50,861 nucleotides of DNA from Endozoicomonas sp. (ex Botrylloides leachii) (GCA_028728195.1 JAQYUY010000060.1:1-50861); one strand, 5' to 3'. Counted from the stretch's first letter, positions 1-10,261 are shown. Made by a program: numbers and translations. Notes: a model not told the origin generated them from the letters alone.

Positions 1-267
1 TAGCTGCGCCTAAAATTTGGGTGCAGCTAAAAATAGCCTGTAAAAAACAGGTGTGAGTACTTATTTAACGCTCATTTTTCCTGAAAATTAGCGGATGTTG
101 TCAAAATAGGCTGTTTTTTTTTGAAAATCAGTTTCATGCAACAGTCCCTTATAGGGTTTCTTTTGACTCATTGTGACACCTTAACAAGTGATAGAAATTA
201 TCTCTTATTAAAGTGTCCGGTTCTATTAGACCAGTACAAATATGCGATCATTGGGCATTTTGGTCTC

Positions 268-540
268 ATGGCAATCATTAAAGTTAGCCGCTCTCACTGT
301 GAGAGCGACCGTGTCGTAAAAAATGGAAAGGCTCCCTCAGGTCTGCAACGCTTTTACTGCAAAAACTGTAGAAAACGCTTTCAGAAAGACTTCATATATA
401 ACGGTAATCAACCCGGTGTTCAGGATCGACTCATAGATATGGCTATGAATGGCTCGGGAGTTCGCGATACCAGCAGAGTGCTTGGCATCAGCCAGAATAC
501 CGTCATAGAGCGTTTAAAAAACTCTCACCCCGACAAGTGA
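268..540 (+). CDS. insA: IS1-family InsA-like protein (zinc-ribbon/HTH), about 90 aa; start moved from 121 to the ATG at 268
   Basis: CESDRVVKNGKAPSGLQRFYCKNCRKRFQ...YNGNQPGVQDRLIDMAMNGSGVRDTSRVLGISQNTVIERLKNS matches the IS1 InsA pattern ([23 protein letters not shown]...IIDMAMNG...NTIFRHLKNS); length matches InsA. Confidence 0.85.
   Translation: MAIIKVSRSHCESDRVVKNGKAPSGLQRFYCKNCRKRFQKDFIYNGNQPGVQDRLIDMAMNGSGVRDTSRVLGISQNTVIERLKNSHPDK
516..522 (+). promoter_or_regulatory. IS1-type programmed -1 frameshift heptamer A_AAA_AAC in the InsA frame
   Basis: AAAAAAC lies in phase at the end of insA; a -1 shift enters the frame of the 537 ORF, as in IS1 InsAB'. Confidence 0.7.
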
Positions 541-842
541 CGCGCTTGCCCTTTCAAAATTCACAGGTTCAGCTGCTCTGCCAGATTGATGAGCAATGGA
601 GCTACGTAAGAAACAAGAAAAATCAGCGCTGGTTGCTCTATGCTTGGGAACCTCGCTTCAAGCATGTCAATGCTTATCATAGCCAATTGAAAAGCTGGAT
701 AAATAACTGGTTCAAAGGTGTTGCAACAAAGAATCTCTCAAAATATCTGGGCTGGAGGCGAGCGTTGACTGGTGGAGAACTGACGCTGTCTTCTTTTATC
801 GAAAAAATAGCGGGGCATTGGGTTTATCAACTACCGAGCTGA
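537..842 (+). pseudogene. Mosaic transposase remnant: IS1 InsB N-terminal segment joined to an IS1595-like transposase C-terminal segment
   Basis: LLCQIDEQWSYVRNKKNQRWLLYAWEPRFK is InsB-like; HVNAYHSQLKSWINNWFKGVATKNLSKYLGWRRAL is IS1595/ISXO2-like. Confidence 0.65.
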
Positions 843-902
843 ACAGCGCCTGACCAAAGTGATTGATGAATTCATATCCCGTGAACACTATCAGCTGGTT
901 TG
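834..902 (+). pseudogene. IS1 InsB C-terminal remnant
   Basis: Frame-shifted reading INYRAEQRLTKVIDEFISREHYQLV* resembles the InsB end ...KVIGHYLNIKHYQ*. Confidence 0.45.
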
Positions 903-905
903 ATT
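862..905 (+). repeat. Direct repeat copy 1, IS1 insB 3'-end remnant; second copy near 3427-3470
   Basis: gattgatgaattcatatcccgtgaacactatcagctggtttgatt versus gattggtgagttcatatcccgtgagcactatcaactggtttgatt, 4 transitions in 45 nt. Confidence 0.75.
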
Positions 906-3001
906 CATAATATAATTTCAGAAAGACGCCTATAGGCATTATTTATTAATTTAAATATCTCTGTTGCTTGCTCTACTTGCTTCTTTTTATCTTCTTCTCT
1001 ATTGCTTATATTTTTTAATACAGGGGTAAATTTATCTGGGTGAAATTTTAATGATAATTTTCGATACGCTTTCTTTATGGTTACTTTATTTAAATTATTA
1101 GTACTGATGCCTAATATTTGACATGCTTCCTTAGTAAGCATCTTATCTAATGTTAATCCATAGAATTTATCCAAAAAATCATTCATTTCTATATTACTAG
1201 ATTGTTTATATGTGGATTGCTTTGCTTTATTTCGATAAAAGTTATTATTATTCATATTCCTTCTGGCATAACTATAGCTGTTACTCTCTCGGTAGTGGTT
1301 CCTGCCATAGTTTGTATAACTTGAGCGATTGCTTTGATAACTATAATTCTGATGATTATATTGTTGTCGCTTTTTTTCTTGTTCAGCCCTTTCCTTGCGT
1401 CGTTTTTCATTGCGTGCTTGTTCCTGCCTGCGTGCATTTTCTCTTTCTCTATTGATACGCTCACGCTTTTTATGATTATCTAGCTGATCTTTAAATGTCT
1501 CCTTGGTAACAAATGCGTTAGAAAATATTGGCTGATACCAATCTTTTAAATCAAGCTCAATATTATCTATAATATTTAAAGCACTACGTGGCTTTTCTGC
1601 ATAATCAAAAACAATCTTTAGGCTTAACCGATAAGAACAACCATCATGCTCTAATGCTTTATTTACAGTATCAACTATATCATTGGCTTCCATATTAATT
1701 ATTTTTTCTCTAATGCTTGATATTACTTTATTTATTTGGAAACGTATTTTACAGCTAGCTAAATTCGCTAATTTTGCACTCGAAAATACCTCTTCGGCAA
1801 TGCTAATATTAGATCTAGTTCTGATATCTTTTTGGGGGGATTGAAATTTATAGTCACTTAACTTTTCTTCAATAATATCTAAAAAATATCTAGGGTCAAA
1901 TGTGTCTGCTGTAAAAGTAACAGAAGTGTTTTTCAACTCATCAAATAGTGCATTTAATTTTTTAACAATATTTACAGTTGCCTCATTTGTTTTTATATCT
2001 TGACTAAGATAGGCTTTTACAGCATGCCAATATGTTACAGAGTCTTTTTCTTCTGTGATAACATAGCCTGTATTTTCTGAATTATTTTTCCCTTGACTAC
2101 TACTTGCCAAAGTTCCTTTATTATTTAAAGGTGAGTCTTTCTTATTAGAATGGATTCTTTGTTTTTCTTGAAAAGAACGACTGTTATTATTTGATGCCTG
2201 CTCTTCTTGTTGATGCATTTTATATATTGGAGTTTGACTACCATTAACATCCATAAACTCTATTAACTCATCAATATTATCAATGGATGCATTATTAAAT
2301 TCTATACTGAGGACATCTTTAAAAGCATCTTTTGAATTAATGCCTTTTACAAAAGATTCTTTCAAACGGTAGTTGCTTCCTGTTTCAAGCAAATTCTTAT
2401 TAACTATTTCCAAATAATCATTACCACTTGCCGTACTTGGTAATTCATCTAATAAGTGATCAACAATACCATTGGTAATCATTTTTTTAACATCACATAT
2501 TGCCTTATGACTAATAGTTGTATAAAGCTTTAGTTCTTCAACGATATCTTCATGAGAAATAGATTCTTTCTTAGCATCAATTAATAGATCATATAATATT
2601 TCAGCACTAAAATTATCAGCATCAAACGCAATAGAGGTTTTTTTATTCTTAAGAAAAGAGGTGTTAATTTTTTCCATAATTATTGTATCGGAAACACCAT
2701 TGTCAATATCTTCTTTTATGGAATCAGCTAAATTACTCCACATAAACCTAGTCATATCATTTGTGTTTATAGGATAACTCATAGGAGTTGTTTTTTTAAA
2801 ACCATTAGAATGATTTTGTTCTGTTTTTGCTGAATCGTGTATGTTTTTTTCGCCTGATGACTCACTAACTTTTTTATTTAAGAAGGGCTTATATTTTTTT
2901 TTAGAAGAAACAGATGCCTCTTCTTTTCCGTAATCGTTATAATCATTTTTCGCATTGGTAAGATGACTGCTGCTATTTAATTTCGGCATAATAAAATCCA
3001 T
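905..3001 (-). CDS. Large J-domain protein: disordered N-terminus, two divergent copies of an unknown module, charged coil, N/Y/R-rich linker, C-terminal J domain
   Basis: 698-aa ORF; C-terminal ACQILGIS...VTIKKAYRKLSLKFHPDKF...IFKLINNAYRRLSE contains the HPD motif. Confidence 0.85.
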   Translation of the reverse strand: MDFIMPKLNSSSHLTNAKNDYNDYGKEEASVSSKKKYKPFLNKKVSESSGEKNIHDSAKTEQNHSNGFKKTTPMSYPINTNDMTRFMWSNLADSIKEDIDNGVSDTIIMEKINTSFLKNKKTSIAFDADNFSAEILYDLLIDAKKESISHEDIVEELKLYTTISHKAICDVKKMITNGIVDHLLDELPSTASGNDYLEIVNKNLLETGSNYRLKESFVKGINSKDAFKDVLSIEFNNASIDNIDELIEFMDVNGSQTPIYKMHQQEEQASNNNSRSFQEKQRIHSNKKDSPLNNKGTLASSSQGKNNSENTGYVITEEKDSVTYWHAVKAYLSQDIKTNEATVNIVKKLNALFDELKNTSVTFTADTFDPRYFLDIIEEKLSDYKFQSPQKDIRTRSNISIAEEVFSSAKLANLASCKIRFQINKVISSIREKIINMEANDIVDTVNKALEHDGCSYRLSLKIVFDYAEKPRSALNIIDNIELDLKDWYQPIFSNAFVTKETFKDQLDNHKKRERINRERENARRQEQARNEKRRKERAEQEKKRQQYNHQNYSYQSNRSSYTNYGRNHYRESNSYSYARRNMNNNNFYRNKAKQSTYKQSSNIEMNDFLDKFYGLTLDKMLTKEACQILGISTNNLNKVTIKKAYRKLSLKFHPDKFTPVLKNISNREEDKKKQVEQATEIFKLINNAYRRLSEIIL

Positions 3002-3426
3002 TTTATATAACTATAAATTTCCCTATATCGATCATAGGCTTTTTATTAATCAATAAAGTTAATGTCTATTTCAAATACTTTGATTAATATAAGCACTGTT
3101 AAATTAAAAAAATAGTTCAATATATTTTTTAGCTTATTTTATTCTTTAATTCAATAGAATATCCCGATAAAAGAGCTAAATTAATACTTATGTCGTTATC
3201 TCAAATCGAAAACGGTTATAGCCTGACAAGGCAGATACCCTATGGTTAAAATGATCTAGGTAGACTTTTTGATATAAAAACAGCGGCTAATAATACCCAT
3301 TGCTTGGTTATATTAAATATTGATATAAATCGCTCTATCTGTTCTACATGGTCAAAAAACTGACTAATATTATTGCGTTTTAACGTTTAGATGTCATGCC
3401 GCATGGTCTACCCGCAAATAAGATGA

Positions 3427-3470
3427 TTGGTGAGTTCATATCCCGTGAGCACTATCAACTGGTTTGATTT
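3427..3470 (+). repeat. Direct repeat copy 2, IS1 insB 3'-end remnant
   Basis: Encodes GEFISREHYQLV*; matches copy 1 near 862-905. Confidence 0.75.
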
Positions 3471-3620
3471 ATCACCCAATTTTATAGTGAACTTACTTGT
3501 AGGGCTTGTAGCCTAAGAGTTACTGAGATTAATAAAATCAAGCAGCGCAAGAGTATGTTAAAAGACGGTAGGTATATACGATGGGTAGTCTATCAATGTC
3601 AACGTTTCAGCTATATTTGA

Positions 3621-4421
3621 TCAAAGCAAATATATCTCCTGAAAGCCTTCTGCTTTTAGAGTAGGAGATAGCTTATCTATTTCGATCGATGAACCTGTGT
3701 ATACAAACCTATTGCACACATTCATTGCCGGCTTTTCTGCTGCGCCACTATGTAACAGTGAGCGCACTCTACGCGCAATAGCTTCACCAGAATCAATCCA
3801 ATTCAGGCAGCTTGGAAGAGTAGTGCGTAATAAATGTTTTAACAAGGGGAAATGAGTACACCCCAGTACAATTGTATCTGGAGACGTATTACCACGAAAA
3901 AACGGTGAAAGAATCTCTTTCAAGACATGTTTATCAACCACTCGGTCGCGTACATAATGCTCGGCCATATAGACCAATTCATTTGAGCCCACACGTATAA
4001 TCTCACAATCATTAGCAAAACGCTGAATCAGCTGATCAGTGTAATATCTGTTAACCGTACTGAGTGTTGCCAGCAAGCCAATGCAACGATTTCTAGACAG
4101 TTTACCGGCGGTTTTGATTGCAGGTACAACACCTACAATGGGAATATTCAGAGCTTGACGCACCGATGGTAAGACGATAGTGCTTGCAGTATTGCAGGCA
4201 ACAACTGCCAGAGCCGGGCGGTAGCGCTTGGTGAGCATAGTAAGATAATGACGGGTACGGTTGATTACGTCCGCCTCCTTTTGAAGGCCATAAGGAAAAC
4301 CAGCATTATCCGCACAATACACCACAGATATATCAGGCAGCATTTGCATGATCTTCCGATAAATGCTTAAACCGCCAATACCGGAGTCAAAAATAAGAAT
4401 GGGGTTGTCTGGTGGCGGCAT
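3621..4421 (-). CDS. murI: Glutamate racemase
   Basis: IFDSGIGGLS, VVACNTAS, VLGCTHFPLL motifs. Confidence 0.95.
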   Translation of the reverse strand: MPPPDNPILIFDSGIGGLSIYRKIMQMLPDISVVYCADNAGFPYGLQKEADVINRTRHYLTMLTKRYRPALAVVACNTASTIVLPSVRQALNIPIVGVVPAIKTAGKLSRNRCIGLLATLSTVNRYYTDQLIQRFANDCEIIRVGSNELVYMAEHYVRDRVVDKHVLKEILSPFFRGNTSPDTIVLGCTHFPLLKHLLRTTLPSCLNWIDSGEAIARRVRSLLHSGAAEKPAMNVCNRFVYTGSSIEIDKLSPTLKAEGFQEIYLL

Positions 4422-4760
4422 TATTTCGAGTCATTAGTATTAATGATGATTTTCCTATCAGGCTTGATTACTATAGCCCATAGCTTATCAGTATGCCTAT
4501 ATGCATGTTGATGGCACATTATACTTATTGACGTTAAACAGGCCAGTTTGTAGTAACTGCATTTTATTGATAACAAGGAATAGACTCGCAATAGCTTCCT
4601 AGCTTTATTCGTATATAGAAGCTGTGCGATAAGCCCGCATTAGAAGGAACTTAGAAAGTTATTTGGAAGTATTTGCTAAGTAAGCTTATACGAGACCCGA
4701 AACTAGGGCGTGTAGTTTTCTGCCAATAAAGCCATTATTTTTGCGAGCAACAATGCTGTT

Positions 4761-5675
4761 ATGATGACGCCTGCATTTCAAGAGGAATTAACAGGGTTCT
4801 CTCCTGTTGCTGCTGCCAGTTTAAACAATATTAAGGCCCAGCAAGGTCGTTTAGCACCTGAGCAAGCTCACATATTTATGGCTGAGCTGAGCATACCTAT
4901 AGACCAGTTGGCTACAAGGCTGTTGCCATTGGCGGCATCTATGAGCATTCACCCGATCTCTCATTTTTCTGTTGGTGCAATCGTTGAGGGTTACCGAGAG
5001 CAGGGGCTAGGTCCATTGTATTTTGGTGCAAACCTTGAAATACCTGGCCAACCTTTGAAAATGAGCATCCATGCAGAGCAATCAGCTATTTGTAATGCCT
5101 GGAGTCAGGGTGAAACCCGTCTGCGTCGGCTTATTGTTAATGAAACACCCTGTGGTCATTGCCGGCAGTTTCTTAATGAATTAAACAAAATAGATAGTAC
5201 CGAACTTATGGTGAATCGCTCAGGTAGTGATCAGGCATCTATTTACAGCATGCAGGACTTATTACCCAGTGCTTTTGGTCCTAATGATCTTAAACAGAAA
5301 CAGCGCCTGCTATTAGCTGATCCAGTTGCTTTAACCCTACCCTCAAAGCATCAAGAAGATGACTTGGCAAGGGCGGCAACGCAGGCGGCATCTCAAAGTT
5401 ATGCGCCTTATTCAGGCTGTTATTCTGGTGTAGCATTGAAGCTGGAAGATGGCCGGATTATTACGGGACGTTATGCTGAAAATGCAGCTTTTAACCCAAG
5501 CATGCAAGCAGTTGAGTCGGCTTTGGTTAATTGGCGTCTTGCTGCTCTAGAACAACCTTGTACCAAGGTAGTGGATGCAGTGTTGGTTGAAAATAACGGT
5601 CGAATTAATCATCAGGCTACCACGGCATCTATTCTTGGTGGCTATGGCATAACCCTACGCTATATTCCTCTTTGA
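4761..5675 (+). CDS. cdd: Cytidine deaminase, two-domain E. coli type
   Basis: HAEQSAICNAW, TPCGHCRQFLNEL motifs and degenerate C-terminal CDA repeat. Confidence 0.93.
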   Translation: MMTPAFQEELTGFSPVAAASLNNIKAQQGRLAPEQAHIFMAELSIPIDQLATRLLPLAASMSIHPISHFSVGAIVEGYREQGLGPLYFGANLEIPGQPLKMSIHAEQSAICNAWSQGETRLRRLIVNETPCGHCRQFLNELNKIDSTELMVNRSGSDQASIYSMQDLLPSAFGPNDLKQKQRLLLADPVALTLPSKHQEDDLARAATQAASQSYAPYSGCYSGVALKLEDGRIITGRYAENAAFNPSMQAVESALVNWRLAALEQPCTKVVDAVLVENNGRINHQATTASILGGYGITLRYIPL

Positions 5676-5768
5676 AAAATGTTGTTAGCATAATAAGTGA
5701 GGCACTAGAAAACCAAGTTTGTCATTGTTCTGCTGTGGTAGTTTAACGAGTGTGATTACGAATATAAA

Positions 5769-5798
5769 AGGCCATTCATAACTGATTATGAACGGCCT
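5769..5798 (-). terminator. Stem-loop terminator downstream of the 93-aa ORF
   Basis: aggccattcata-actgat-tatgaacggcct near-perfect inverted repeat; on the minus strand followed by TTTTAT. Confidence 0.55.
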
Positions 5799-5809
5799 GT
5801 TAGCGGTAA

Positions 5810-6091
5810 TTAATGCATGGTTGTATGTCTATAAAGCTTTTTATATTCATCAGCATCGGCATACATTTTTGAAAAATTCTTTCTGATAGCTTGATTCTTG
5901 CTGAGATAACGGCCTAAACCATCTTGCTGTTTTGCTAGCTTTTGCATTGTTTCAAGATGGTCTATACCGATTCTATTCCCTTCAAAAACAAAAACTTCAT
6001 TGCCACCTTTAAAAATAACGGCGATGGCGTTAGCTTTGTTGCAGATTTCATAGGATCTAATGCCGGATATGTGATTGTTATAGCTTTCCAT
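5810..6091 (-). CDS. Hypothetical protein, 93 aa
   Basis: ORF with terminator immediately downstream; no confident family; faint KTSC-like pattern (AVIFKGG...GLGRYLSKN). Confidence 0.5.
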   Translation of the reverse strand: MESYNNHISGIRSYEICNKANAIAVIFKGGNEVFVFEGNRIGIDHLETMQKLAKQQDGLGRYLSKNQAIRKNFSKMYADADEYKKLYRHTTMH

Positions 6092-6477
6092 AGCAGCTCT
6101 CCGATGGCTTAACGGGAGTAAATTTGTCCTTAGTTTTCAACTTAGCAGATAAAACCATCGTTTGCTGACTAAGCGCTATTTTTTTGGCAAAAAGCTTCTA
6201 TTTCAACGTCATGAAGGAGTGAGAAACATCTTCTTCTATTTCGGTCAAGCCGTGAGCATATCCGGTTTTCTTCTCGTATGTTATGGAATAAAACATGGCC
6301 TATATATGCATGCAATACGATGAAATAATAATTACAAAGTCAATGTGTATTTTTCAGTATCTAGGTAATTAAGGCGGGCTAAAAAACTTGTTCGGGGCAG
6401 AGATGATGACTGGATTTGGTTAATAGGCAGTCATTTTGTATACTGCCCATCTGCTTAAAAATGGCTCAGTGAAAAAC

Positions 6478-7320
6478 ATGCAACAAATTCCCATTATTGA
6501 CTTTATGTCAACAGACGCACCCCAACAGTTTGTTAACTCTTTGCGTGATACTGGTTTTGGTGTGTTAAAACACCACCCTATTAAGCAATTTTTGGTTGAA
6601 TCTATTTATGATAAGTGGCTACAGTTTTTTCTATCTGAACGAAAAAATAGGTTTCTTTTTAATGTAGAGACGCAAGATGGCTTCTTTCCTGCAGAAATGT
6701 CAGAAACGGCTAAAGGTCATACGGTCAAGGATATTAAAGAGTATTTTCATATTTATCCTTGGGGGCAGGTGCCTGAAGAGCTCAAGGATGAATCTATGCA
6801 GTATTATCATGAAGCCAATCAGCTGGCTACAACCTTGCTGCAATGGGTTGAAGATTTTAGTCCGACTGAAGTAAAGGCGCGTTTTTCTGAACACTTATCA
6901 TCCATGATTGATGGCAGTCAGCAAACATTACTTCGGGTATTACATTACCCGCCATTGACTGGAGAAGAAGAGCCGGGAGCCATTCGGGCAAGCGCCCATG
7001 AGGATATTAACCTACTAACGGTATTACCGGCTGCTAATGAACCAGGGCTTCAGGTCAAGCTCAAAAATGGTGAATGGCTAGATGTGCCTTGTGAATTTGG
7101 TACATTGATTATTAATACAGGCGATATGCTTCAAGAAGCATCAGGGCACTATTTTCCCTCTACTACACACCGTGTGATTAATCCTGATGGAGGTAAGATA
7201 GAACGTTCCAGGATGTCATTGCCTTTATTTTTGCACCCCAGAAAAGAGGTTGTGCTTTCAGAGCGGTATACCACGGGTAGCTACCTTGATGAGCGCCTGC
7301 GCGAGCTAGGAGTAAAGTGA
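6478..7320 (+). CDS. 2-oxoglutarate/Fe(II)-dependent oxygenase, isopenicillin N synthase-like family
   Basis: HED metal-binding motif (SAHEDINLLTVLP), distal His (TTHRVINP) and RMSLPLF. Confidence 0.88.
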   Translation: MQQIPIIDFMSTDAPQQFVNSLRDTGFGVLKHHPIKQFLVESIYDKWLQFFLSERKNRFLFNVETQDGFFPAEMSETAKGHTVKDIKEYFHIYPWGQVPEELKDESMQYYHEANQLATTLLQWVEDFSPTEVKARFSEHLSSMIDGSQQTLLRVLHYPPLTGEEEPGAIRASAHEDINLLTVLPAANEPGLQVKLKNGEWLDVPCEFGTLIINTGDMLQEASGHYFPSTTHRVINPDGGKIERSRMSLPLFLHPRKEVVLSERYTTGSYLDERLRELGVK

Positions 7321-8000
7321 AATAGTAAACCTTGTTTTTTCGTATAGCCTGTAAGTAGCACAGCACTTTTTTCATATGCTCCTGTGTTGGTTGAGCTATG
7401 TGCACGAACATGAAAATATTTTGATATGGAATGTGGGTAACTGCTACACTCTACCAAATATTTTTTATAGCGTATTGGCGCCATTGAGGCCTTAGCCATT
7501 GATTTGAAATGGCTAATTAAGTGACTTGCCACCTTCGGATAGCACTGCTTGGTATCGTATTTGGCTCTATTGATGAAGCACCTGTGTTTGATGACCGGAA
7601 TAAAAAAACTGACCATGCGCCAGTAGCTGAACTATACCAACAATTTTTTGTATAGTGTGCCAATTTTTTCAGCATTAACAGGCGCTTATGGCTGTTAGCG
7701 GCCTTTATGTGTAGAGCCACAGGCTAGAAAATATAGTATTTTTTGATGGGATAGATAGCGTTAAAAACGCTAGACCTGTTGTTAACTATACTCAAACGCT
7801 TTCAAGAAGCTCACCTCTATTTGGCTATAACCCTTCATTTTAAGGAGTAAGTTTCGAGAAAATGTGCATCTTGAGGTGTAATGGGTATATATGTCGCTAA
7901 ATGAGTTTCTGATCTTATGCCCATCATATTAGGCCATGTAGTGGCTTTCAAATTCAGACCAGATATTTTTTCTGAATAAATTTTGAGGACTACGATAAGT

Positions 8001-9164
8001 ATGACAAATTACTCTTTGTTTACTTCTGAATCAGTATCTGAAGGTCATCCAGATAAAATTGCTGATCAGCTGTCCGATGCTATTTTAGATGCCATCTTAA
8101 CAGATGATCCAGATGCGCGGGTAGCTATAGAAACCATGGTTAAAACTGGCATGGTCATTGTTGCTGGCGAGGTGCGTACTGACACATATGTTGATATTGA
8201 AGAACTTGTGCGTAAGGTGGTAACTGATATTGGCTATAACCATGGAGACCTTGGTTTTGATGGAGAGAGCGTTGCAGTACTGAATGCTATCGGTAAACAA
8301 TCGGCAGATATTGCTGCAGGTGTTGACGAAAAAAGCGATAAAGAGCTAGGTGCCGGTGATCAGGGATTAATGTTTGGTTATGCCACGCATGAAACCTCTG
8401 TATTAATGCCAGCCCCTATTTACTACGCACATAAGCTAATGAAGCGTCAGGCCGAATTGCGTAAAAATGGTATATTGCCTTGGTTGCGTCCAGATGCAAA
8501 GGGGCAGGTCACCATGCGTTATGACAATAAAGGGCAAGTGCAGAGCATTGATGCCGTTGTTTTATCCACTCAACACGATCCTGACGTCAGCCAAGAGCAG
8601 ATTCAAAAAGAGGTATTGGAGCATATTATTAAGCCTGTATTGCCATCTCGATGGTTGCATCAGAATACTAAATTCCATATTAATCCAACCGGTATGTTTG
8701 TGATTGGCGGGCCAGTAGGTGACTGCGGACTAACGGGGCGTAAGATTATTGTTGATACCTATGGTGGTATGGCTCGTCATGGCGGAGGTGCATTTTCTGG
8801 AAAAGACCCATCAAAAGTTGATCGATCTGCTGCTTATGCTGGACGCTACGTGGCTAAAAATATTGTAGCGGCAGGCTTAGCTGAGCGTTGTGAAATACAG
8901 GTATCTTATGCCATTGGCGTGCCAGAGCCTACATCTATATCCATCAACACCTTTGGCACAGGGAAAATTGCTGATGACACCATTGCAGCATTAGTGCATG
9001 AGCATTTTGATTTACGTCCTGAAGGTTTGGTAAAAATGTTGGATCTCAAGCGTCCTATTTATCAGGCTACGGCTGCTTATGGTCATTTTGGACGTGAAGA
9101 AGATAACTTTACTTGGGAAAAAACAGACAAAGCAGATGGTTTACGCAGGGCAGCTAGACTGTAA
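8001..9164 (+). CDS. metK: S-adenosylmethionine synthetase
   Basis: [52 protein letters not shown]; start moved to the ATG at 8001. Confidence 0.98.
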   Translation: MTNYSLFTSESVSEGHPDKIADQLSDAILDAILTDDPDARVAIETMVKTGMVIVAGEVRTDTYVDIEELVRKVVTDIGYNHGDLGFDGESVAVLNAIGKQSADIAAGVDEKSDKELGAGDQGLMFGYATHETSVLMPAPIYYAHKLMKRQAELRKNGILPWLRPDAKGQVTMRYDNKGQVQSIDAVVLSTQHDPDVSQEQIQKEVLEHIIKPVLPSRWLHQNTKFHINPTGMFVIGGPVGDCGLTGRKIIVDTYGGMARHGGGAFSGKDPSKVDRSAAYAGRYVAKNIVAAGLAERCEIQVSYAIGVPEPTSISINTFGTGKIADDTIAALVHEHFDLRPEGLVKMLDLKRPIYQATAAYGHFGREEDNFTWEKTDKADGLRRAARL

Positions 9165-9356
9165 ATAAGTATGCCTTAGTTTCACTAAGAGGCTGGCCAT
9201 TAAAATGCATCAATTGCCTCTTAGTTATTTATCTATGCTCGGTTGATCTTTTTCTAAGGTAATCCAATATCGACTAAAACCAGCTATTCCAAAATGGCTT
9301 ATTAACTTTTCTGAGCACCTGTTAATTTTATTATTGCTAGCAAATCAGGCAGTCCA

Positions 9357-10085
9357 ATGCGAAATCCCAGAATATATACACCTTTGTCACTGGCGGTGAA
9401 TTCTGAGTTGGATTTACCCAGTAGCGCCGTTAATCATGTAGTTCAAGTGCTGCGAATGAACCAGGGTGATTCCCTTATTCTTTTCAATGGTGAGCAAGGT
9501 TCTTTTCAGGGGCAGATCGTTGCAGCGACTAAGAAAAATGTTACCGTGCGCTTAAATGCTGCTATTGAAAATTATTCTGAGTCACCTTTACGCATTGAGC
9601 TTGGTCAGGTTATCAGTCGGGGTGAGCGAATGAGCTACGCCATTCAAAAAGCAACGGAGATGGGCATAACCGATATTACACCGCTGCTTAGCGAGCGCTG
9701 TGAAGTCAAGCTCAATGCAGAACGTCAAGAGAAAAAGAGGCTACACTGGCAGCATATTGCTATTAGCGCTTGCGAACAAAGCGGCCGCAACCAGATACCA
9801 ACCATTAATAAGCCAGTAACAATTTTACAATGGTTGAATAATAGGGCAACCGAGTTAAATTTTGTTTTGCATCGATGCGCCAGTAAAAAGCTGCAAGCCT
9901 ATAGTAAACCTCTATCAGTCTCTCTGCTAATTGGCCCTGAAGGAGGGTTGACGCCAGAAGAAATTACACTAGCTGAGCACCATCGGTTTAATATGCTTGG
10001 AATAGGTCCCAGGGTTCTCAGAACTGAAACTGCACCTATAGTGGCGGCTAGTATTTTGCATTATCTGTGGGGTGACTTAAGGTAA
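9357..10085 (+). CDS. rsmE: 16S rRNA (uracil1498-N3)-methyltransferase
   Basis: IGPEGGLTPEE, LGPRVLRTETA motifs. Confidence 0.95.
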   Translation: MRNPRIYTPLSLAVNSELDLPSSAVNHVVQVLRMNQGDSLILFNGEQGSFQGQIVAATKKNVTVRLNAAIENYSESPLRIELGQVISRGERMSYAIQKATEMGITDITPLLSERCEVKLNAERQEKKRLHWQHIAISACEQSGRNQIPTINKPVTILQWLNNRATELNFVLHRCASKKLQAYSKPLSVSLLIGPEGGLTPEEITLAEHHRFNMLGIGPRVLRTETAPIVAASILHYLWGDLR

Positions 10086-10261
10086 AAGGGTTAATAGCGG
10101 CATCGAATAGACCGCTGGATAAATTCATAAAAAAAATAGCTCATCAGTTTATTTTATCAAGCTGTTATTCTGAACTATTTAAATCAATAAACTGTTGAAA
10201 TTGCTGTTTTTTCGTGTTTTACAATAATGAGAAAAAGGAGATTATTTGATAAGGAGTGAGC

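Noticed and set aside
1210-1464. 81-aa and 70-aa ORFs inside the J-domain gene
   Set aside because: Frames within a low-complexity coding segment; no independent signal
3480-3620. Possible zinc-ribbon transposase fragment (TCRACSLRVTEINK...VVYQCQRFSYI)
   Set aside because: Only a few Cys residues and no flanking frame; too short to assign to an IS family
7281-7720. Overlapping minus-strand ORFs (111 aa, 67 aa) between the oxygenase gene and metK
   Set aside because: No family motif recognised, overlapping frames; possibly a decayed gene but not supportable
7757-7773. Hairpin tagcgtt-aaa-aacgcta upstream of metK as a SAM riboswitch part
   Set aside because: Single short stem, no T tract and no recognisable SAM-riboswitch core
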